Assembly: GCA_015501585.1 (NCBI GenBank)
Contig: JADNRY010000031.1
Span: forward strand, 124,001-188,000
Length of the DNA: 64,000 nucleotides
Reading direction: 5' to 3'
Source: Rhodocollybia butyracea
Lineage: Eukaryota; Basidiomycota; Agaricomycetes; Agaricales; Omphalotaceae
Shown here: positions 11,360 through 20,969 of the stretch, piece after piece
Numbering within the stretch: position 1 is the first letter of the stretch
How the letters are laid out: each line of letters opens with the position of its first letter
Made by a program: the position numbers and the translations under genes
The notes under the pieces: model-generated
What the model was told of the DNA's origin: nothing
Database searches by the model: none
What the model saw: the letters and a program-made list of their open reading frames with translations, nothing else

Positions 11360-13364
11360 TTATTGGTAATTCTCATGAAAACCGAGTATTTCGCGAACGG
11401 CTATAAGGCAATGGCGTCGAAACCTTGCTAATAAGACGGGCGATCGTTTTGCTTCCCATAACCTCCATGCCTGTTTGAAATTGTCAGCTAACATTTGTAG
11501 TTGCATTCTGTTTACCTCCTGCTCGAGGGATTCAGACTGGTTCCGATTAATATAGACAGAATCGATATCTCGCTGTCAAATAACTTCAATAACTACCCCA
11601 CAGGAACAAGGAATCAAAAGCACCTGAGCCCACTGAGAGATCATACCCAATCTCATAAAAAAATCCCATTCAACTTCATCTGGAAGAGATCTGATGTTCC
11701 CTAAATCATTGTGGAGACGCTCCAAGGCAGACAACAATTCTTCATTTGGCGATGTCATAACGCAATGGGAATGCCATCATTTTAACGCATATCATATTCA
11801 TTGATTGGGAGGCTACAAGAGTGCTGAGATCCTCAATGGTACTGGCAAAAAGAAACTGTTCACTCACGTTGGCTTGCTATTGACATAGTGAATCTGCTTC
11901 AAGAAATCTAGTGTTATTTGATTCTGCCAAACCTCTTCCTGCAAATTTACAAAATATCTGCCTGACCGCTTGGGTCAACCAAAAATTCTTGGAATGATGC
12001 ATGAAGTATTTTGATGTCTCTGTGTCTATCCTCAGGTATCCCCAGAATCGAGTGTAAACCAAAAAGTACTGTGGACAATTTGCCTTTAGCGAGGAAAAGA
12101 AACCCTTCAATGTTGGAATATGATGTGGCGTAGCGATCGTGTAGACCTCGCCTCTCGGCATCGTCCCGGCTCACCGTCGGTCGCAGAATATAAGCAAGGA
12201 CACGAAGGAGCAGTTCCTTCTCTTTGCACTCAGATAGAATTTGCGTGTATAACAGATCCAAATCTGGATATGGCGACTCATGATTTTCAGAACCAGTAAT
12301 TCCGAGAATAATCTCCAAGCGTTCTGTGGGCAAGTAGTGGTATTCCCCAACGTACTTGATGACAGTTTTTACGTAGATGAATTGGCCGCATGCCCGCTGG
12401 AGAAGCTGTTGAATGACTCCCTCACCAGGCCAGTCCCGCGGTACATGGGATATGGCGGTTTCGTGATCACGACGTAGTCTCTGGAACTCGTTTCGTAGAT
12501 AGAGAGCAATGTCCGATTTCGACTGAAGATCATCGGAGAGCTCAATACGATTAAGGGTAGTATTAAAGCTCCGATGATTGAATGCATTGCGAATGCGAGG
12601 CTCGGGCCTACAGCATATCAAGAAATCGACGGGAAGGGGGTTTGAACCCGTTTTTGCTTCTCTGATGATGGTGAGTAGTCGCTCCTGGATGAAATATCAA
12701 CGCATTCATCTAACCCATCGATAACAATGAGGCGAGGAAGCTTCCGCCAGCTGTCAGAGGGAAGCTGGTGAAAGGGCTCGACGATGAGCTCTTGGAATTG
12801 TCGTTCTAGCGTAGCATGGACGATCTCTGGCATGCGACCAATCATTTCAAGGATTAAACCTCCGACAAGTGGCCCAAGCGAGGGATTTTTTGCAATTTGA
12901 TACGCAATGGTAAGAAAGAAAAGACGGGGTTGTTACGAGAGGAGTCTGTACGTGCAAAGAAGAAGAAGCTAGCCGCGAGAGTTTTACATTTAGCAAATTC
13001 TTCGCAAATGGTCTGGGCAATGGCGGACTTTCCTGCGCCTGCGGGACCATACAACCAGTATATCGAAGTCGTCTTTGATCTGTCGATGATCCACTGGCGT
13101 AAAACGTTGAGAATTTTGGTACCGGTACCTGGGTAGCAATTTGGTGGTGGATAACGCTGCTCGGCATCATATGAGGCAACAGGGATAATGTTTCGGTACA
13201 GGACCTTAAGACCCTTATTAGCTACGATATCGTAGTGAGCGATAAAGACTATGAGGAGTGAAATCCTTGAGCGTACCAAGATATTGTGTGTCACGAAGAT
13301 GAACAGTGTTATTGAAAGAGCTATTAGTGATAGAAAAGCCTTCAGCACGATTGAAGAACGACAT
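11360..13364 (-). CDS. NACHT-domain NTPase, copy 1 (frame-broken)
   Basis: Same protein family and exon plan as the second copy at 16.8-18.6 kb: MSFFNRAEGF start at 13364, one intron, YRNIIPVASYDAEQRYPPP, Walker A GPAGAGKS, Walker B LIVIDGLDEC and a long helical C-terminal part (HSHCVRTS-type, here ending REILGFHENYQ with stop at 11360). NACHT proteins are STAND NTPases, which in fungi act in recognition and programmed cell death. Compared base by base with copy 2, copy 1 lacks single G residues at 12926-12929, 12687-12688 and 11972-11974 and has three extra bases (an additional Phe codon, FFFF) near 12962. The three one-base gaps each shift the frame. Either copy 1 is a young pseudogene or these are homopolymer errors. 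Confidence 0.75.
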
Positions 13365-14189
13365 AGCCACTAGGACATGGAATGCCCTTCTTGCACTCCG
13401 AAGGCTGACTCGACAACTTATTCGTGGTGAGAACTGCGAACGGATTGCTGGGAGCAGTGCTATCATCAATGAAGCTGTTGACTAGCGCTTCACAGCTTGT
13501 CTCCGAAAGGGAGCAACTTGTACATTTCTCTGTCTGCATCCAAGTTGAATAGTCTAATAAAGGCTCTAACTTTTTGGGTTTAAGCACTGTCCGAGCCTTT
13601 GGTTGTCCAAATAGATGTAGTAAGCATACGCAGACGATGATTAGAGAACTGGCAGTTTGGTCGTATGTCGTAGGAATAGGAATAGAGATGAAATATCAAA
13701 ACTTAGAGGGCGCTTAAAACAATCACAGGATGATTGCGTTGCGCGCTTATTTACGATTCATGTGTCATCGACCGAGAACAACCGTACGACTGCGGCCGGG
13801 GGATCCCCCGGGGAATCCCCCTCCCCTCCCCCAAGTCACAGGATCAGTTACTAATATCATTACTGTCATCACTTATACCGGCATCCGGCAGCTCTTATCT
13901 TACATTCCCTTATCGGGTGTACTGATGCATCTGGTGGAATTTATTCACTGACTTCCTTCACTGACTTCCTTCGCCGACTTTTTCCTTTGCTGACTTGGTG
14001 TACTGACCCCACCTACTTACCAATGCTGTGTATAAGGAATTTTTGCACTTTCTAAGTGCACTGATCGTATGTAATATACTAATACATTTGCTGGCTTGCT
14101 ACCTGCGCGCGATACCTTCACTGACTTTACCTGATGACTATCCTCACCAGTTTGGTATGTGATATCAGTGACATAACCACCCACACAAA

Positions 14190-14437
14190 TATCTAAAGCC
14201 TACTATGTTCACTGACTATCCTCACTGCCATAGCACCCGTTGTAGATACGCTGACCATTCTCACGACTTTCTATGCGGACTAAGTGCACGGACTATCTTG
14301 ACTGCCCCGGTATCTGTTCTATGTATGCTGACGCTTCTCACAAGTTTTCATGGCTACTAAGTGTACTGACAACGTTCACTGCCCTGGCATTCATTGTAGG
14401 TTAGCTGACTATTCCCCACCAAATTCTACACCTACTA
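14190..14437. repeat. 78-bp minisatellite, first block (degenerate)
   Basis: Three diverged copies of a unit that starts TACTAAGTGCACTGACTATC and continues with GTAG...GTTGTAG...GCTGAC...TTCTCAC...TTTTCTA. The array is interrupted at 14438 by the TRIM element. Confidence 0.6.
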
Positions 14438-14956
14438 TGTAAAGTCACATGACTCTGGAAAGACAACCATGCGCTCCAACTGGACCAAAAGGCCACAATA
14501 TCAGGTCTGACCTGATATGCTTCCCAGACTATATAAATGGTTCACTTCTTGACAGTACATCCCCCTTCAGTGCATCGAGCCCTCGAGATGCTTGACATGC
14601 AGCTACACACCCGTCAGTCAATTAAATGTACTCAGTTATCATTTAATCCGCCCAGCCATATGATATGCAACCCCCAAAGCCAACCATCAAGCCCTCATTG
14701 GCACCCATACTACTGGGTTGATGACATAAACCATTTATATAGCTGGCCCCGGGACCATCACTGATCCCTCAGCCACATGGGCAAGAGCCTGCTTGACCTC
14801 TCGCAGGATTGAACCGGTGACTGGGCAGACCTGATATTCTGTAAAGTCACATGACTCTGGAAAGACAACCATGCGCTCCAACTGGACCAAAAGGCCACAA
14901 TATCAGGTCTGACCTGATATGCTTCCCAGACTATATAAATGGTTCACTTCTTGACA
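14438..14956. mobile_element. TRIM-type miniature LTR element, 519 bp, complete
   Basis: Two 117-bp direct repeats, 14438-14554 and 14840-14956, match at every base. Both begin TGTAAAGTCACATG and end CTTCTTGACA, the TG...CA ends of an LTR. The 5-bp target duplication TACTA (14433-14437 and 14957-14961) is perfect and is part of the minisatellite unit. Each LTR has a TATATAAA box about 23 bp before its end. The 285-bp interior has no gag or pol. No standard primer binding site or polypurine tract was found, so orientation is not known. Identical LTRs imply a recent insertion by a helper element. Confidence 0.85.
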
Positions 14957-15210
14957 TACTAAGTGAACCGACTATCCTCGCTACTGTAGCATCCGTTGTA
15001 GGTAAGCTGACTATTCTCCACAATTTTCTACATCTACTAAGTGCACTGACTATCCTTGCTCTTGTAGCATCCATTGTACATAAGCTGATTATTCGGCGCA
15101 ATTTTCTACACCTACTAAGCTCACTGACTATCCTCGCTCCTGTAGCCTCCATTGTAGGTGAGCAGACTATTACACACTTTTCCACACCTACTAAGTGCAC
15201 TGACTATCAA
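14957..15210. repeat. 78-bp minisatellite, second block
   Basis: Three better conserved copies of the unit beginning TACTAAGTG (15035 and 15113 mark successive starts, about 78 bp apart) and a partial fourth copy near 15190. The first copy starts exactly at the right-hand target duplication of the TRIM element. Confidence 0.75.
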
Positions 15211-15603
15211 TAGTAAGTAAGATAAGGATTTGGTGAGGTGAGAGAGTCGGAAAACTAAGTCAGTGTGCTGAGTCCGGGAGCTACTGCAGTAGGAAGAGTA
15301 AGCAAAATCAGAGGGGTTGGCAGCCTGTGGCATTGGGCAATGACAGTGTACACCATAGTGAGAGCCATTTGTTTACCGAATAAAGCTAACAGCTTAGTAT
15401 CTCGGACAGATAGCCATCTAGTAGGCATTGTTATTGGTTGGGTTGTAGTTAGTTATTTAACGTTAAATGTTGGTTAAATAATGGATTTTGGCACGGGGAG
15501 GGTCTATGTAATTTATGAAACGTCAGCCAGAGTTTATGACCAATCAATATTACAGGCTATGTGAGTCATACGGGGGATTGGGAGGGGGAATCCCCCGGCC
15601 GCA

Positions 15604-16440
15604 TCTTTCTGCATCGACCACGGAGAAACGCCTTTGAGGAGCTTTGGGGCTACCATCAGAATTAGTTTCTTTTCTAGCTGTCCGCGCCAATTTGAAACAA
15701 AGCTACTACAATTTCGCATGACTGAAAGCACCCACTTGGTACCGATTCCTCCATGAGTCCATCCGAATCCCCGAAATACCGGATGAGACTGACAGACGGA
15801 CGATAAAGGTATGTCACATTTAGAAACGTTTGAAAGTTTTCCTGCATAATCTATACGCAAGCTAAGAAAACGTGGGTGTATCTTTCGCACTCTGACAACT
15901 CTGCAGCTTCTGACCCTTAACACGGAAAATGCTACATAGTACCAACGTGATCGGAATTGGGTCGATGCAAACTGGATCCGGACCAATGGAAATCTAGAGG
16001 CGGAGGATGGGGACCTGGCAATGGGGGCAGACCAGAAACACCAAAGACCTCGTCTTCCCAAACGCTAATGTGCATTGATGATCGGATTCTGTGGTTCTGC
16101 ATACCGAGGCATAGGGCCGTTTCAAAAGCACTCCTAGAGGCCTGATCTTGCCCAACCACCAACGATAGAAGGGGTACTATTTAGAGCTTTGGTAGCAGCA
16201 GGAGCCGTCTCAAATGATAATGCCCATGACCCCGTCAAGATGGGACTTCAAGAGCTGCACGTACAGATGCAGGCGCAGTGATTGATATCGTCTCACTGAA
16301 AATGATCGTGCAAGTATCAGGCATCGATGACATGCTTGCTCATCTCAACTCGAAGCTACCTCTCGGGGTTTCGTCAGTATCTCATTTCCATTACGATCGT
16401 GTACACTGATTTCTCATCCAGCCACCCGTCCAAAATTCCT
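15604..16440 (+). pseudogene. Truncated copy of the pseudouridine synthase gene PUS1
   Basis: The segment follows the 5' half of intact PUS1 at 20.85-21.7 kb, including its first intron (GTATGTCA-like donor near 15810). It also follows the [12 protein letters not shown] stretch (15970-16010) and the TIEGVLF...ALVAAGAVS stretch. The catalytic RTDAGVHA region at about 16255-16290 is damaged (RTDAGA then VID), there are several frame breaks, and the 3' half is absent. It is not expected to be functional. It belongs to the duplicated NACHT-PUS1 module. Confidence 0.8.
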
Positions 16441-16799
16441 CTGTTCAACCTCTTAGCCTTGACAAGCACCATGCAAAGACTAGAGTTGATACCTATGCTC
16501 CACGTGGAACTTCAGTAAGAAGGTCAAACCTCGATTTCACGTCCGCATACTGTGAAGCAGCCTTAACAGAATCGTGATCTAAGTATTAAGCCATTGTCAT
16601 AGTCCTCGATATAGGCACTGTCACGTTGTCACCGGATTCTCACCCATTGTCCTCTTGTATCACTAAGGTGGCTCGCACCACTGCATCATGTCGAAACCTT
16701 GCTGTCAAAACGAGCTGGAATCTTGCACTTTGCCATGCCAGGCCCATACCCTCCATGCCTTCCTGAACTTGTCAGATAACATTTGTAGTCGCACCTTGT

Positions 16800-18649
16800 T
16801 TACCTCCTGCTCGACTGATTCAGATAGGCCCTTATGAATAATGACAAAATAGATATCTCATGTCAATGACTACACCACAGGGACAATAAATCAAAAGCAC
16901 CTCAGCCCACTGAGAAATTATACCCAGTCCTGCAAAAAATCCCCATTCAGCCCCATCCGGAAGACGTCTGAAGTTCCTCAAATCATTGTAGAGACGCTCC
17001 AAGGCAGAAAACAACTCTTCATTTAGAGATGTCCTCACGCAATGGGAATGCCACCATTTTAACACATATTCCTCATAGAAATTGATTGGGAGGCTACAAG
17101 AGTGTTGACATTTTCAACGGTACTAGCAAAAAAAAAACTGTTCACGCACGTTGGGTTGCTATTGAGATAGTGAATCTGCTTCAAGAAATGTAGTGTTATT
17201 TGCTCTTGCCATACCTCTTCCTGCAGATTTACAAAATATATGCCTGACCGTTTGGGGTCAACCAAAAACTCTTGAAACGACGCATGAAGTATTGTGATGT
17301 CTAGTTTGTGGTCCTCAGGTATCCCCAGAATCGAATGTAATCCAAAAAGTACTGTGGACATTTTGCCTTTGGTGAGAAAAAGAAACCCTTCAATATGGGA
17401 GTAGGATGTGATGTGGCGATAGTGTGGTAGATCTCGTATCGCGGCATCGCCGTGGTTCACAGTCGGTCGCATAATATAAGCAAGGACACGAAGGAGTAAT
17501 TCCCTCTCTTTGCACACAGATAGAATCTGCGTATATAACAGATCCAAATCTGCATATGGCGACTCATGGTTTTCGGGAACAACGATTCTAAGAATAATCT
17601 CCAATCGTTCTGTGGGCAAGTAGTGATACTCCCCGACGTACTTGATGACGGTTTTTACGTAGATGAATTGGCCGCATGCTCGCTGTACAAGCTGCTGAAT
17701 GACTCCTTCACCAGGCCAGTCCCGCGGTACATGGGATATGGCGGGTTCATGATCACGACGTAGTCTCTGGAACTCGTTTCGTAAATAGAGAGCAATGTCC
17801 GATTTCGACTCAAAATTGTCGCAGAGCTCAATACGATTGAGGATAGTATGAAAGCTCCAGTGATTGAATGCATTGCGAATGCGAGGCTCGGGCCTACAGC
17901 ATATCAAGAAATCGACGGGAAGGGGGTTTGAACCCGTTTTTGCTTCTCTGATGATGGTGAGTAGTCGCTCCTGGGATGAAATATCAACGCATTCATCTAA
18001 CCCATCGATAACAATGAGGCGAGGAAGCTTCCGCCAGCTGTCAGAGGGAAGCTGGTGAAAGGGCTCGACGATGAGCTCTTGGAATTGTCGTTCTAGCGTA
18101 GCATGGACGATCTCTGGCATGCGACCAATCATTTCAAGGATTAAACCTCCGACAAGTGGCCCAAGCGAGGGATTTTTTGCAATTTGATACGCAATGGTAA
18201 GAAAGAAAAGACGGGGGTTGTTACGAGAGGAGTCTGTACGTGCAAAGAAGAAGCTAGCCGCGAGGGTTTTACATTTAGCAAATTCTTCGCAAATGGTCTG
18301 GGCAATGGCGGACTTTCCTGCGCCTGCGGGACCATACAACCAGTATATCGAGGTCGTCTTTGATCTGTCGATGATCCACTTGCGTAAAACATCGAGAATC
18401 TTGGTACGGGTACCTGGGTAGCAGTTCGGAGGTGGATAACGCTGCTCGGCATCATATGAGGCGACAGGGATAATGTTTCGGTACAGGACCTCAAGACCCT
18501 TGTTGGCTACGATATTGTAATGAGTGGTAAAGTCTACGAGGAGTGAAATCCTTGAACATACCAGTATCTTGGGTATCACAAAGATGAACAATGTTATTGA
18601 AAGAGCTATTAGTGATAGAAAAGCCTTCAGCACGATTGAAGAACGACAT
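16800..18649 (-). CDS. NACHT-domain NTPase, copy 2 (intact)
   Basis: STAND-type NTPase related to fungal NLR-like proteins, likely cytosolic. Exon 1 (18649-18562) gives MSFFNRAEGFSITNSSFNN, the usual N-terminus of this basidiomycete group, with a 55-bp intron to ANKGLEVLYRN. Walker A GPAGAGKS is near residue 90, the ARTDSSRNN motif follows, Walker B LIVIDGLDEC is near residue 197, and CCRPEPRI is a sensor-like stretch. The C-terminal part is helical, contains ILHASFQEFLVDP, and continues through a second intron to WWHSHCVRTSLNEELFSALE and GIISQWAE. No repeat domain (WD40, ankyrin, TPR) follows, so this is a short NACHT form. The 3' end depends on the last acceptor: an AG near 16862 gives a stop at 16800, while the copy 1-like frame would stop at 16705. 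Confidence 0.85.
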
Positions 18650-18939
18650 GGCCATTAGGTCATGGAATACCCTCCTGCCTCTACAACGTGTTCGTAGTGG
18701 GGAGTGCGGAACGGATAGCTGGAGGCAGTACTGTTCATCAATGAAGTTGACCAGCGCTGCACAACTGGTCACCTGGAGTAACAAGTTGTATATCTACATC
18801 TGCATTTTGAATGATAACAAACACTCAAATAAAGTGCTTAGCACTTTACAAGCCTTTGAATGTCCAGATGGATGTAGTAAGCATTATCAGTAAGCATAGC
18901 AAGCAATGATTAGAGGATGGGAGTAAGAAACAGAGCACT

Positions 18940-19251
18940 TAAAACAATCACTGCATGATGATCACATTACGCGTCTATTTACGACTCCTGTGGCGGATTT
19001 CTCTTCAAAACGACAACAGAGAAACACCTTTAAATGGGGATACCATCGGAATTATTTCCTTTTCTAGCTCTTAAGTTGCCCCAATTTGAAACAAAGCTCG
19101 TATGACTGAAAAGTCAGTGAAAAGCATACTTGATACCGATGGATCATGGTGATCGTCCGTCCGAATAACTAGGTCCGAATCCCCGAAATGGGCAGTGGAT
19201 CTACAGGTATTTGGACGTGAGCTGACGTGAGGTCGTACTTGATATTTACTT
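18940..19251 (+). pseudogene. PUS1 promoter and 5' fragment, third copy
   Basis: The stretch from AAAACAATCAC at 18948 through TTTCTTTTCTAGCT-like sequence to GATACCGATGG (19135) and GAATCCCCGAAATG parallels 20800-21040 in front of and inside PUS1 exon 1. It carries small indels and no start-competent frame. It is truncated where the AT-rich element begins at 19252. Confidence 0.65.
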
Positions 19252-20631
19252 CATCAGCAAGTTCACACAAATGTAAACGGTATAATTGCATACCCGGTGT
19301 AATCAAAACGCCTATACATACCCCATCATACTTGCCAAGATTTTGATCAATCATACTCGCAGTATAATCATTATACCTGATTATACCAAGTTATACCGAG
19401 TTATACATTGCTGATATGGGCTGTACCAGCACCAGGAATTAACCTATTACAAGCCCTTGAGCTTTAGCCTCACATTGCCAACATTTTCAGTGATAATTTC
19501 AAGTGATAAACCTTTGTTCGAGAACTCGGCGGAACACAAAAAATTAAAAACGACAAGTCAAGCGGCCGGCACTTCACAATCTCGTGACAACTATACAGTT
19601 TAGTCTCACGGATTTTTCTCATCTTTGCGTTTCTTTCTCCTGACACTGTTCCCTCATCTCTCGAGCCCTCATTTGCCAGCTATTTCTACCACTGGAGAGG
19701 CATCAAGCCGAATGCAATAGCCTCAAAGATAGAGATGCTCTGAGGTTTTTGCTAGGTGTGTCTTATACTCTCCCCATGGGTCTTCAATATTCTGACTTGT
19801 ATTTCTAGTATAACTGTCTTCTTGTAATCCAGCATATTATTCCGAGTCTATGATTGTGCGTCTCTATTTCGTTAAAAGAGCTCGGAGTTTCGGTACGTCT
19901 CATTTTTTTCCCCCATTGAATGAGTTTTTAATTTGTTTTTTCAGGTCTTCGTTCAGGTCTTCGAGGTCTTTGAAGCGCTCAGGCGTTTTTTTTTTCGCCT
20001 TCGAATGGACATCGGCATAGCTACACCCAAGCAACGATGAGGCTAAGGGGTTTGGTGCGTCTCATTTTTTTTTGCCTTCAAACGAGTTCTTAATTTCGTT
20101 TTTTCAAGGATTTGGGGCACTCGGAAGGCATTGGCATAGCTGCACCCAGCAGTAACGAGGCTATCATCATATGATGCCTTTTGTTCACTCTGTTAATCTA
20201 TCTACAGGGACTGTCATGGGATTTTAGACTGTCCAGCACGGTTGCTTCCTTTGATAGCGTGTATCTTAGTACCTCAGTATGTACAGTAGTAGTTCGCTGT
20301 AGTGTACCCAAGCAAGAACAATCATTTTTCACTGTTTTTTCACTGTCCCTAATGTATAATGAGCAATAATTGAGGTAAAAATTGGCTGTATAATGCGGTA
20401 TGAGTGGGTATAATGCTGTATCATGACTGGCATAATCAGTATAAATGGTGGTATAATCAGACGTGAACCGGGTGCATAAATGCGCATAATGAGCTATATT
20501 GAGGCATTTCGATTATGCACTCGGGGGTCTATACATACCCGTACATACCTCCCGAAATTTGTATAATAAGGCGTGATCCGCATGTATACATGCCAATCAT
20601 GCCCGATCACGATTGTGGAGAAATGCTGATG
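19252..20631. mobile_element. AT-rich non-coding insertion, about 1.4 kb
   Basis: Bounded by CATCAGCA at 19252-19259 and its complement TGCTGATG at 20624-20631, each followed inward by a CACAA match. The body is full of GTATAAT/ATTATAC words, mostly at both ends (19280-19410 and 20380-20580), and has no protein-coding frame of note. A related copy of the flanking sequence at 45,490-45,720 (opposite strand) runs across the insertion point without it, which supports insertion. The superfamily is not recognised and no clear target duplication is seen. Confidence 0.5.
19893..20150. repeat. Two tandem copies of a unit of about 155 bp
   Basis: The stretch GTCTCATTTTTTT...GAGTTTTTAATTT...TTTTTTCAG and its following AGCTACACCCA...AACGATGAGGCTA recur at 19895-20035 and 20057-20165 inside the AT-rich element. 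Confidence 0.5.
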
Positions 20632-20969
20632 TTGTCTCTGTTACAGTTTCTCGATATTCAACACTAATTCCTGCTTGGGGTTAGTAACGTTCATTCCTCG
20701 CTCCCTTATTAATCTTGGGGTAAAACCCATTCGTTACCGCCCACACAGCGATCGCGGAAGACGAGTCTGACATGCGCAAGCTTGTCACACCCTTATATAA
20801 AACAATCACATGATGATCGCATTGCGCGCCTGTTTTAATTTACGATTCCATGTGGAGGATTTCTCTTCAACGACAACGACAACCGAGCAACGCCTTTGAG
20901 ACTACCATCAGAATTCTTTTCTTTTCTAGCTGCCTGCCCCGATTTGAAGCAAAGCTACTACAACTTTGT
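20632..20969. promoter_or_regulatory. PUS1 upstream region
   Basis: Holds a dispersed segment (TGCTTGGGGTTAGTAACGTTC at 20671 and following, found again inverted at 45,490-45,560) and then the PUS1 leader. Two other copies of the leader segment from 20800 on exist at 13.7 and 18.9 kb. A CTTATATAAAAC TATA-like box is at 20792. Confidence 0.45.

Larger units (their letters stand above)
13791..15603. mobile_element. 1.8-kb block bounded by GC-rich inverted repeats, filled with a 78-bp minisatellite
   Basis: The ends are perfect 14-bp inverted repeats, TGCGGCCGGGGGAT at 13791 and its complement ending at 15603, followed inward by more C-runs on both sides. The block separates two halves of a PUS1-upstream region that is contiguous elsewhere in the window. 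The inside has no coding capacity. It carries ACTGACTTCC repeats near 13950 and degenerate and good copies of a 78-bp unit at 14190-14437 and 14957-15210. No clear target duplication was found at the ends, so calling it a DNA transposon is an inference. Confidence 0.5.

Noticed and set aside
14800..14840. tRNA-like GGTTCAATCC (B-box word) on the minus strand in the TRIM interior
   Set aside because: No matching A-box or cloverleaf. The T-stem does not pair, so a SINE or tRNA origin is not supported.
15534..16061. 175-codon minus-strand frame over the broken PUS1 copy
   Set aside because: Antisense to a recognisable PUS1-derived segment and spans the edge of the inverted-repeat block. Not a gene.
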